From assembly GCF_000801315.1 (NCBI RefSeq), contig NZ_CP010054.1, positions 1,984,001 through 2,048,000 of the forward strand: a stretch of 64,000 bases of DNA. The letters are read 5' to 3'. A model generated the notes under the pieces. The model was given only the letters and a program-made list of their open reading frames with translations, made no database searches and was not told the origin of the DNA. Of the stretch, positions 26,499 through 33,721 are shown one piece after another. Both the position numbers and the translations under genes were made by a program. This stretch comes from Hymenobacter sp. DG25B (GTDB lineage Bacteria > Bacteroidota > Bacteroidia > Cytophagales > Hymenobacteraceae). Position 1 is the first letter of the stretch, and every line of letters starts with the position of its first letter.

Positions 26499-27095
26499 TC
26501 AATGTGACCATGCTGCTCGTACCGTGAACGGGACCGGATGCAGTGCGAGGATGAGCCCGTCCGCTAGCCTCACGTTGCCTAGCCCGTAATTCAAAGTGGT
26601 AAAGGTGGTCAGGTCGTCTTTGAATTCGATTCGCTGCCATAGTACTGCCCTGTTTCGTTCCCGCCGCAGAAAAAACGGATTGAGCGCATAGGATAATCTC
26701 CAGTCAGCATTTTGTTGGAACGCAAACCTTTTGCTCTCCCCATCCCGCAATGAATTCAAACTTTGGAGAATAACTGGGGACTGGCTGAGGTAGGTGCTGT
26801 CCAACCATAAATCTTTTCCTCCACCATGCAGGTAATGCCATACGACTGTTCCGCCCTCTTGCGAGACCAGCCGACCGGCAAAGGCAATAGCATGAAAAAG
26901 TACCTTGCATTCCAAGACGTCCATTCTGGTGAGCCGGTGTGCTACGCGCCTCTCATTCATATGACGAAAGTGGTCCGTAATAACTTGGTCAATGTCCCGA
27001 CCCAGTGGGGAAGCGAGTATCGTAAGGAAGGAGGCACCCATAGCGCAAGCAATGCTCAAAACAATCTTGACTATCTGGCGGGCTGGGGTGCACAT
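26499..27095 (-). CDS. Hypothetical protein, 198 aa, N-terminal membrane segment
   Basis: A 198-residue protein. Residues ~8-29 (IVKIVLSIACAMGASFLTILAS) form a signal-anchor or signal peptide. The rest is a mixed, ordered domain (VVWHYLHGGGKDLWLDSTYL, SYALNPFFLRRERNRAVLWQRIEFKDDLTTFTTLNYGLGNV). I recognise no family. Length and composition suggest a real coding gene. It is transcribed toward the ExoX-C-like gene and could be in one unit with it, with a gap of 111 bp. Confidence 0.6.
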   Translation of the reverse strand: MCTPARQIVKIVLSIACAMGASFLTILASPLGRDIDQVITDHFRHMNERRVAHRLTRMDVLECKVLFHAIAFAGRLVSQEGGTVVWHYLHGGGKDLWLDSTYLSQSPVILQSLNSLRDGESKRFAFQQNADWRLSYALNPFFLRRERNRAVLWQRIEFKDDLTTFTTLNYGLGNVRLADGLILALHPVPFTVRAAWSH

Positions 27096-27285
27096 CTGAT
27101 GAGCTGATAGGTAGCGTACTATTTAAAACAACTATATGTGACCGGGATTCTTCGATTTAACTGGCATCTCGAACAACTCCACTTTCTTAAGGCAAAATAT
27201 CCTAGAGTAGAAAAAGGGACATCATAATTCCTTACATATTAAGGTAGAGTTACAAAGCTTTATGCCTGTTGAACTGCCTCATAGC

Positions 27286-27870
27286 TTACGTAGCAGAATG
27301 ACCTGTTTGCACTCCAAGGTAGGTCAAATAGCGGTAGATGGTAGCTCTTCCTACCCCAAGCAGCTTTCCGATTTCTCCTACAGTCTTATCCTGCTTCAAA
27401 TACAGGGTTTTCGCAGCTTCGGCCTTGGATTGAGCTTCCTTCGACAATCCTTTGGGTCTGCCCCCTTGGCGCCCACGCGCCCGCGCAGCCGACAGGCCCG
27501 CATTCGTTCTTTCGCGTATCAGGTCCCGTTCAAATTCTGCCAATGAGGCAAAGAGGTTAAACATGAGTCGACCTTGAGCGGTCGTCGTGTCCAAATTGTC
27601 CTGCAGGCTGATGAACTGGATTCCTTGCTCCTGAAAGCCCATAACCAACGTCACCAAGTCTTTCAGAGAACGACCCAGCCGGTCGAGCTTCCAAACGACG
27701 AGAGTGTCCCCAGTACGTAATTCGGTCAGCAGTTTTCTTAAGGTAGGGCGCTCCTTTACGGACGATGCTTTTTCCTGTGCAATACTTGTACAACCATATG
27801 CTCTGAGCGCATCTACTTGCATATGGAGATTCTGGTCAGCTGTGCTAACGCGGGCGTATCCGTAAATCAT
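27286..27870 (-). CDS. Serine recombinase (resolvase/invertase family)
   Basis: A 194-residue resolvase. The catalytic Ser9 is in YGYARVSTADQN; LDRLGRSLKDLV and SLAEFERDLIRERTNAGL complete the catalytic domain with its Arg residues. The C-terminal ~50 residues (VGEIGKLLGVGRATIYRYL) are a helix-turn-helix of the Hin/Tn3-resolvase type. It could resolve dimers or invert a segment. There is no transposase beside it, so it is not clearly part of a Tn3 unit. A candidate recombination site lies upstream at ~27,971-28,022. Confidence 0.9.
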   Translation of the reverse strand: MIYGYARVSTADQNLHMQVDALRAYGCTSIAQEKASSVKERPTLRKLLTELRTGDTLVVWKLDRLGRSLKDLVTLVMGFQEQGIQFISLQDNLDTTTAQGRLMFNLFASLAEFERDLIRERTNAGLSAARARGRQGGRPKGLSKEAQSKAEAAKTLYLKQDKTVGEIGKLLGVGRATIYRYLTYLGVQTGHSAT

Positions 27871-27970
27871 TTGCTAGTATCATAAAGTCTACTGCTTCAA
27901 AGATAATGAAACATAGAATAATGAGACGAATATATGATACACTTATTTGCGCCTTTTTCTACGGATTTAA

Positions 27971-28022
27971 GACAGCGCCCAGTGTCCGTGAAAACGGTCG
28001 TTTTTCGAGACATTTTTTTGTC
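27971..28022. other. Candidate res-like site upstream of the serine recombinase
   Basis: TGTC/GACA half-site ends occur at 27,971, 27,983, 28,009 and 28,019; the 27,983-28,012 pair forms an inverted 30-bp TGTC...GACA unit with an internal GAAAACG/CGTTTTTC near-palindrome. TGTC ends are the known hallmark of gamma-delta-type resolvase subsites. It lies about 100 bp before the recombinase ATG, the usual place. Confidence 0.35.
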
Positions 28023-28069
28023 AAATTTTTACGGAAGAAGATACGCCAGTATAGATATGGTAGATTTTA

Positions 28070-28396
28070 TTATAACGGTTTGATATCCGTGATAAAGAAC
28101 TTGGGTTCCCTGTCCTCATTTCGATGAAACTTAACTAGTTCCAGTTGAATTTCTTTAGTCTGATTTCGATTGTATTTGTTGCTGTAAATATGCGTCACTC
28201 GGTAGGTGCTGCGAATATCTCCGATGGTTTCTACTGTATCGTAGTTGAAACGCAGGGCTATGTAAGCAGTGCTATCGTTTATTACTGTTCGCATAGCTTT
28301 TTGCATAGCAATTTCGCCTAGCTCTGTGTCACTCTGAGCCTTTTTGTTGGTGCAGCCGATGACGGCTACCAGTAGAAGAATTTGAAGCTTTCGCAT
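28070..28396 (-). CDS. Small predicted lipoprotein, 108 aa
   Basis: A 108-residue protein with a short signal peptide ending in the lipobox LLVAVIGC (Cys ~15), so likely acylated and in the envelope. The remainder is polar and beta-rich (TAYIALRFNYDTVETIGDIRSTYRVTHIYSN). No known family. It reads toward the recombinase and its site. Confidence 0.55.
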   Translation of the reverse strand: MRKLQILLLVAVIGCTNKKAQSDTELGEIAMQKAMRTVINDSTAYIALRFNYDTVETIGDIRSTYRVTHIYSNKYNRNQTKEIQLELVKFHRNEDREPKFFITDIKPL

Positions 28397-28705
28397 GGTC
28401 TATTTTATAGTGCAATTACTAATGGGTAAGCGATGGAGAGGTGGTTATGTGTAGGCAAGGTAGCTAGTTGTTCAACAAGCTCCATAAGTTCTTCCTATTC
28501 ATGTACCGGTCTGCTATTACCTGTTGTTCTTGGGCAGGTAAGAATTTGTCATGCGAAAGGTGTGAGTCCATTGTTTAGGAACTTCGCTAGTATATAAACA
28601 ATACAGAGTGATGTAAGTGGAATTTAGGCACTATCCTGAAACATGAAACCCTGACTGGTGTGAGTCAGGGCTTATGTTAAATTTTATCATGCAGATATCA
28701 AATTG
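28397..28705. other. Gene-free tract with one hairpin
   Basis: AT-rich spacer between two minus-strand genes. The only structure seen is CCCTGACT/AGTCAGGG (28,649-28,670), a hairpin that may terminate the upstream minus-strand unit. Nothing else recognised. Confidence 0.4.
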
Positions 28706-28897
28706 CTATCGTTCCATTCCGATAACCCACTTACCAGATTCTGAGGCATAAATTGAACCTGTTTGGGTATCCAACAGAACAATTTCCCCAGTACTATTTT
28801 TTCCAGTCTGGAATCTGCCGGTCTGCGAATGCAAGTACAATACCACTATTAATCCAGCCAACAATAGCAAGAGTAACGGTTTAAATGCTTTGTCCAT
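28706..28897 (-). CDS. Small membrane protein, 63 aa
   Basis: A 63-residue protein: a charged start, then a single transmembrane helix (LLLLLLAGLIVVLYL) and a short polar outside domain (GEIVLLDTQTGSIYASES). No known family. It lies 9 bp downstream of the 131-residue gene on the same strand, so they may be co-transcribed. Confidence 0.5.
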   Translation of the reverse strand: MDKAFKPLLLLLLAGLIVVLYLHSQTGRFQTGKNSTGEIVLLDTQTGSIYASESGKWVIGMER

Positions 28898-28906
28898 GAT
28901 TAATGA

Positions 28907-29302
28907 TTATTTCTTGCTACCAGTTGCTCCACGATTCTTTCCGTTGCCAACACGTTCACCTGTGGTGCCAAATAACTCTGGGTACTCCTTGCGGAAGGAA
29001 TTGGCCTCTACTGTCTGCGCTTGCTTACCAGATGCCATTTTGGGGGTGCCATCTGCTTTGCGTCCGTAGGGTGCGGTTGGGTATTTAGCTACGTTCTCCT
29101 GATGCTTCGGAGAGTTATTCGCGACATCATCACCTTCCAACAGCGAAATTGCTTGCGTCAAAAAGTTTTGAGATTTCTTAAACATGGCGAGTGCCTTGCT
29201 AATATCCCTCGCTTTAACTCGGTTTGGTGCTGGTGCTGAGTTCGAAGCTTTCGCTTTATTCAGGAGAGCCAGCATTTGTTCTTCGAGGGTTTGACGCGCC
29301 AT
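28907..29302 (-). CDS. Hypothetical protein, 131 aa
   Basis: A 131-residue basic, low-hydrophobicity protein (RQTLEEQMLALLNKAKASN, then Gly/Lys-rich tail ERVGNGKNRGATGSKK). The N-terminal third may form a helix; the C-terminus looks disordered. Charge is consistent with a nucleic-acid-associated accessory factor, but that is inference. It lies 78 bp downstream of the polymerase-like gene on the same strand, so it may be in its operon. Confidence 0.5.
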   Translation of the reverse strand: MARQTLEEQMLALLNKAKASNSAPAPNRVKARDISKALAMFKKSQNFLTQAISLLEGDDVANNSPKHQENVAKYPTAPYGRKADGTPKMASGKQAQTVEANSFRKEYPELFGTTGERVGNGKNRGATGSKK

Positions 29303-29380
29303 TATGTTTGTAGGTTAAGTGGATGATTGGGTTCAGACCAATGATAATCATTTCATTCAAAATTCAAATATGATAGAAAC

Positions 29381-30883
29381 TCAGAATTTCGCTTTCAATT
29401 GAATGTTCAGGTGAAGCTTATCCAGTTCCCTCCGTATGACTTTCCGGGCTTTTTCTTCATCCTTCTCCCGAACCATGATGCTATCGTGAATCGTGACAAT
29501 TTTTTCCTTGGGGATACCTCCTTCAATCAATGCCTTTACCACTCGGGTGAAGATGATACCCGACTCAATACGCTGAGCCAATAGGCAGTTGTTTGAATGT
29601 TGCTCTCCGGGGTTAAAACCGGACCAGTCCAACCCTTTAATCTGCATGAACAGACGGTGTACTGATGGAAAGAGCTTCTTAAAAAGATGGTAGCTGCGGA
29701 CTTTGAAGAGTTTCTTCCGGGCTTTCTCTATCCTTTCGAGGTTGCCTTCCAATACTGCCTGATTCAGCTTCCGTTCGAATTTCCGTACTGTAGTAGATTC
29801 GTAGTATTGGTAATCGCTGAACCCTGCTATGAAATAGGATTCCTTGGCATCATCCCGGATGATGGGTTTCCAAAGGGTGACAGCGTATTCCCGGTTGAAT
29901 TCGTCGCGTAGGAATTCATAGATAACCCCTTCATCGCACTTCGCTTTGTAGACTTGGAAATCCTGTTCCTTCATGGCTTCTTCGAGGAAGGGGATAGCCG
30001 CTTCACATTCCGGAGCTAATAGACGAATTAGCTTGGGGGTAATGTTGGCAAGAATGGCTGGTTGTGAATTCTTCAGGTCAATTTCCACCAGTGGCACATC
30101 AGGTTCATTCCGGAAGCGCATCCAAGGCCGTAGCACCTTTGGGGAGTACACGACCTGCGAGTGAACCCGATGACCGAAATTACATACTGGGGTTTTCGGA
30201 ACAGCATTCAGATTGAAAACATCAAAGAAGGTCTCTGCCGTAGCTCGAACCTTGTTTGATGCAAACAGTTCGTCAACGGTCTTCACGGATTCGGGTGTTT
30301 CCAAAAGGATAACGTCTTTCATATTTTCGATTACGGTTAATCGGAATTCTTCCCGGTGATGTATCTGTCTGTTTTGGATGGTTTCAAACTTCTTAATTTC
30401 GCGCTGTGTGAGCTTCTGTTTGATAATCTGATACTTCTTGCCATCTGCGAATAGATGTGCCGGTATACGAAAGCTTTTACACCTTCCTTGGCCCGTAACG
30501 CCGAAATAGTAGTACCCATTCTCAAAGAATTTACCGTTATGATTGAATCGGAGTGGTTCCAAGTACCCTGTCTTTATCAGACGGTCAATCACCTTCGCGT
30601 AATTATTGCTGAAGTAGGTGCGAAGGGTTTCGGAATGAATCTGTGAATATCCTTTCAGAAATTCGGGTTCTTGGTCTTCTTTTTGCGGTTTCACGCAGTA
30701 GGTATCGACAAGGATATTATGGTATAAAAACATCACTCCCCTTAAAATACTGCTACTGCCCGAGACACCAGTCAGTACCCTATTTAATTCATTCGGGCTG
30801 AGGTTCGATGGGAATAAGAATTGCTTCTCCTGATTAACGGATTTCTTCTTTGGGGTTTTGAGGGTTGTGCTTGGTGTTGTCAA
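29381..30883 (-). CDS. Putative replication protein with family A polymerase-like motifs
   Basis: A 500-residue protein, the largest unassigned one of the element. It carries three motifs in polymerase palm order: (A) D269 in VEIDLKNSQPAILAN, which aligns without gaps to DYSQIELRIMA of PolA (Gln274 at the E. coli Glu710 steric-gate place); (B) R343, K347, F351, F355 in RDDAKESYFIAGF, spaced like the O-helix RxxxKxxxF...; (C) H466-D467 in TIHDSIMV, like VHDEL. Between B and C, FKKLFPSVHRLFMQ and NNCLLAQRIESGII resemble the region after the O-helix. The N-terminal ~250 residues show no exonuclease motifs and may bind the origin or prime. Alignments are by eye; a distant fold match must be tested. 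Confidence 0.55.
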   Translation of the reverse strand: MTTPSTTLKTPKKKSVNQEKQFLFPSNLSPNELNRVLTGVSGSSSILRGVMFLYHNILVDTYCVKPQKEDQEPEFLKGYSQIHSETLRTYFSNNYAKVIDRLIKTGYLEPLRFNHNGKFFENGYYYFGVTGQGRCKSFRIPAHLFADGKKYQIIKQKLTQREIKKFETIQNRQIHHREEFRLTVIENMKDVILLETPESVKTVDELFASNKVRATAETFFDVFNLNAVPKTPVCNFGHRVHSQVVYSPKVLRPWMRFRNEPDVPLVEIDLKNSQPAILANITPKLIRLLAPECEAAIPFLEEAMKEQDFQVYKAKCDEGVIYEFLRDEFNREYAVTLWKPIIRDDAKESYFIAGFSDYQYYESTTVRKFERKLNQAVLEGNLERIEKARKKLFKVRSYHLFKKLFPSVHRLFMQIKGLDWSGFNPGEQHSNNCLLAQRIESGIIFTRVVKALIEGGIPKEKIVTIHDSIMVREKDEEKARKVIRRELDKLHLNIQLKAKF

Positions 30884-31341
30884 TGGGTGTAATTTTTGTC
30901 TTCATCTGTTATTGAAGCTTTAGGTTATGTATTACCGGTATTCCAGTCCCGGGCGTGTAATTGAACGGGTTGGAATGTGAAAGGGAGAATTACACGAAAC
31001 TTCCTTTCACCCCGGATGGAAAACCACCATCTATAAATAATCCCGATGTCCGGGAAATTTCGTCGTTAATAGAGCTTTGTTTTGCATCATTCCCGATATA
31101 GCAAAACTGCGTGGCGAAATTTCTGGTCCGTAGAGTGCGGATGTAGAATATTTTTATTATAGAGACAACCAACCATAGGAACATAGCACCGATAGAAACA
31201 TGAAATGTTAAGCCATACAGCGAAATCTACTTTCGAATTGCTTTCGCTCCGTTGCATTCATTCGCTCGTTTTACAGTTTCTATCGAATGAAAATTCAATT
31301 ATGCTTTTTGATGATTATCATTGAGTTGTGGTTGATTTATG

Positions 31342-31432
31342 AATTGTTTGGGCAATAATGGTAATGGCCGTTTCGTTGTTATTCTTGCTCTCTTTTGTCG
31401 TTGTTACGTTCTTCTTTATTGCCCAAACAATT
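31342..31432. repeat. 17-bp perfect inverted repeat
   Basis: AATTGTTTGGGCAATAA at 31,342-31,358 pairs with TTATTGCCCAAACAATT at 31,416-31,432 across 57 nt of T-rich DNA. No gene is nearby to explain it. Confidence 0.75.
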
Positions 31433-31565
31433 ATCATTAATTAGAAACAAATCTCTGTTATTGGTAGAATCCGTGCCATAGGCACAACTGAAGAACGAAG
31501 CGTAGCGAGAGTGATGAAGGCAGTAGGATTCGTTGTGTATTCGTAGCGCGTTACTCTACTAACGG

Positions 31566-31605
31566 ACACAAAAAAACCTGACCAGAACACCGGTCAGGTT
31601 TGTGT
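31566..31605 (-). terminator. Terminator-like hairpin
   Basis: Stem AACCTGACC/GGTCAGGTT extended by ACACA/TGTGT; the A-run before the stem becomes a T-run on the minus strand. It could close transcription coming from the mcrC side. Confidence 0.6.
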
Positions 31606-31776
31606 ACAGTTTCAACGCAAGGATACTCTATTGTAATAGCGCTCCTCGATATCTTTCTATAGCTAATTGATGTAGGCTGGGATTATTCTATTCGACCCAC
31701 CCATGGGAAAGGCCCAAGAGAAATTTCGGATTCTTCTATTCTTGAATATTATTATGCAGCGCGATAGGTGTCACAA

Positions 31777-31888
31777 TGATACGGGTAGTGAAAATTTCAA
31801 AATATCTTAATTATTCATTAGCCTAAGATAACAGTCAGTACGAGTTGCATACTCCATGACCGGTGTGAAATTTTCACTGCCCGTATCA
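31777..31888. repeat. Long inverted repeat with operator-like core
   Basis: Arms 31,777-31,799 and 31,866-31,888 match as reverse complements at 22 of 23 bases and contain GTGAAAATTTCA / TGAAATTTTCAC. GGTGTCA (31,767) and TGACACC (31,898) extend it with interruptions. Confidence 0.8.
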
Positions 31889-32198
31889 GGGTTAAATGAC
31901 ACCGTTATTAGCCTTGAGCTTCATTTATTAGTGAATAAAGAGCCATTTGTAGATACTCAAACGCCTATTCAGCGCAATAGGACGGGGAAATGTATCCATG
32001 CAAAAGGATGCGTACTGATTTAGCAGCATTTGGAAGATAAATATTCAATATCCCCCTGTCTCCCCTCCACCGGGGAGGGGCAAAACAATGTAGGCACCCT
32101 GTTTAAAAATTTTGTCCATCGCAGGGCTTGCCAACTGGAATTTTATAAATTTTTATAAAACCAGTTTCATATAGCGGTATGAATCCTTCAAAATATTT

Positions 32199-32215
32199 CT
32201 GTGAAAATTTCACAG
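32199..32215. promoter_or_regulatory. Exact palindrome CTGTGAAA-A-TTTCACAG
   Basis: 17 bp with perfect 8-bp arms, ~160 bp downstream of mcrC. A near-identical site follows at 32,236. Probably a binding site for a dimeric protein. Confidence 0.65.
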
Positions 32216-32235
32216 TTTTGATACGCGGTAAATTT

Positions 32236-32252
32236 CTGTGAAATTTTCACAG
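32236..32252. promoter_or_regulatory. Exact palindrome CTGTGAAA-T-TTTCACAG
   Basis: Second copy 37 bp from the first (about 3.5 helical turns), perfect 8-bp arms. Same family as 31,777-31,888, 35,221 and 23,863. Confidence 0.65.
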
Positions 32253-32377
32253 ACTTTTATATCGATATGAACAGTCCCTGTGTAACGGGATTAACCATCA
32301 TTAAAGATTTAATATGTCTTTAAAGGGTGGTGTTAAGTAATTCGATATCAATTATATGTTAAACATTTTTCGGAAAA

Positions 32378-33709
32378 TCAGAGAATTGATATGGTGCTGC
32401 CGCTGCCCAGCCAGTTCTTAAACTCGGATTCGAGTGTGCAGTGCAGATACCCAAGGGAGTCGTAATCCCCATCAGTCCCTAATGAATTTCCTTTCCCAAT
32501 TTGTACGAAGACTGTGCTACACACAATGAGGTCGTCGGGCTTGCATGCTGGAAGATGCTCAGGTTGTTGAAATTTGCCAGATACAGCGGATACATAGTCT
32601 GTGTGAGGGTACAGCAATACAGCATGTGTAGCATCGTAGTAGTGTGCATACGTATATAATTGCCTTAAATCCACTTCGGATGGAAGTCCTTTCGGTCGCT
32701 TCCACTTAGCGTCCAGCACTATATTCCTCTTGCCCGGTGCAGTTATGAGTATATCAGGCTGCATTTTACTGATAGTGCCGTTTTCTGCTTTCCAAAGCGT
32801 GCTATAGGATGGTTTAACTACAGTACAATCGTAAGAAGAAGACAGGCGGCGTAGGGTGCGGAGTAGATATTTTTCCCAGAGCTGATTCATGTTAAACAGC
32901 AGGGCTATCAAATCATTATTACCGCCGCGTATGTCTGGGCGATGATGCAGCAGTAGCAATCGAGCAATGACGATTGCCGGGCGGTAAGCTTCTGTTTTGC
33001 GGTCGTAGCTCAATCTTGCGAACGTAGCGGCCGTTACTTTGAGAACTGGGGCCTCTGCCCATTGAAGAAGTGCCCGGGCCGTACGTCCGCGTAGTGTGAA
33101 AGAATTTGTCAATCGGGGCAGCAGGAGGAGGGCTTGGCGAATGAGCTGGTTATGTAGATGCTGCTGGTCGTACGTCTGGTGACGGGTATAGAAACGCTCT
33201 TGGTGGGTTAAATTTTGCGAAATGTGCTTACTGAACTGGATAGCCCCGCGTAATGCGGACTGTTGTCCTTCCGTATGGCGGTAGCGTTTTACAAGCCCTC
33301 TATGTAATAATTTCTCTACCTCGTTGAGGAAGAGTTCGAGGTAGATATCCAGTAGGCTGTTCTCCTTCTCGTGTAGAAAGGCGTTGGTGAGAGAGTCAAG
33401 ATTTAGTGTGCCCGACTCATGGAGCATGCGTAGCAGGATGTCCCGCCACTTCGCCATGGTTTGGTCTGAGGCAACATTGACATCATCGACCTTAGGTAAA
33501 ATTTCGATGGTAAGGTCCCCGGTCTGAATAACGCCCACGTAGCTGCGGAAGCGTACACCGTCGTGACGCATATCGTAGAAACGATTAGCAGACTTTTCGT
33601 CCCGGTAGCGAAAGAGCTGGTGCCAGTGTTTCACCTCAAATTTTACTCCTGACTGCTCATCACCAATGCTAAGGGTGCTGTGTTCCAGCACCCGCATAAT
33701 TTTAGCCAT
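32378..33709 (-). CDS. mcrC: McrC-type restriction subunit
   Basis: A 443-residue McrC family protein. The N-terminal region FKVGVIQTGDLTIEILPKV-type segment (YVGVIQTGDLTIEILPKVDD) is family-typical; the C-terminal nuclease motif is PDILITAPGKRNIVLDAKWK (PD...DxK), the catalytic site. With McrB it forms a modification-dependent restriction complex that cuts DNA containing modified cytosines. It starts 12 bp after mcrB, clearly one operon. Length is normal to slightly long. Confidence 0.92.
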   Translation of the reverse strand: MAKIMRVLEHSTLSIGDEQSGVKFEVKHWHQLFRYRDEKSANRFYDMRHDGVRFRSYVGVIQTGDLTIEILPKVDDVNVASDQTMAKWRDILLRMLHESGTLNLDSLTNAFLHEKENSLLDIYLELFLNEVEKLLHRGLVKRYRHTEGQQSALRGAIQFSKHISQNLTHQERFYTRHQTYDQQHLHNQLIRQALLLLPRLTNSFTLRGRTARALLQWAEAPVLKVTAATFARLSYDRKTEAYRPAIVIARLLLLHHRPDIRGGNNDLIALLFNMNQLWEKYLLRTLRRLSSSYDCTVVKPSYSTLWKAENGTISKMQPDILITAPGKRNIVLDAKWKRPKGLPSEVDLRQLYTYAHYYDATHAVLLYPHTDYVSAVSGKFQQPEHLPACKPDDLIVCSTVFVQIGKGNSLGTDGDYDSLGYLHCTLESEFKNWLGSGSTISIL

Positions 33710-33721
33710 AGGATGAGCGGC

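Larger units (their letters stand above)
30884..32377. other. 1.5-kb gene-free tract rich in inverted repeats
   Basis: No convincing ORF. It lies between the polymerase-like gene and mcrC. Contents: a 17-bp inverted repeat (31,342-31,358 / 31,416-31,432), a terminator-like hairpin (31,566-31,605), a long inverted repeat (31,777-31,799 / 31,866-31,888), and two exact palindromes (32,199-32,215; 32,236-32,252). Candidate origin or regulatory region. Confidence 0.5.

Noticed and set aside
27906..28127. 73-codon plus-strand ORF near the recombinase
   Set aside because: It overlaps the res-like site and the end of the lipoprotein gene, and its basic, aromatic composition looks like chance translation of AT-rich DNA.
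30990..31184. 64-codon minus-strand ORF in the palindrome tract
   Set aside because: No family, weak composition and no start context; treated as non-coding.
31440..31570. CRISPR-like repeat between 31.4 and 31.6 kb
   Set aside because: Only a single inverted-repeat pair, with no regular direct repeats or spacers; no cas genes.
32199..32252. Palindromes as CRP sites
   Set aside because: The half-sites TGTGA/TCACA fit, but the spacer is 5 bp instead of the 6 bp of classical CRP sites, and no crp gene is in view.
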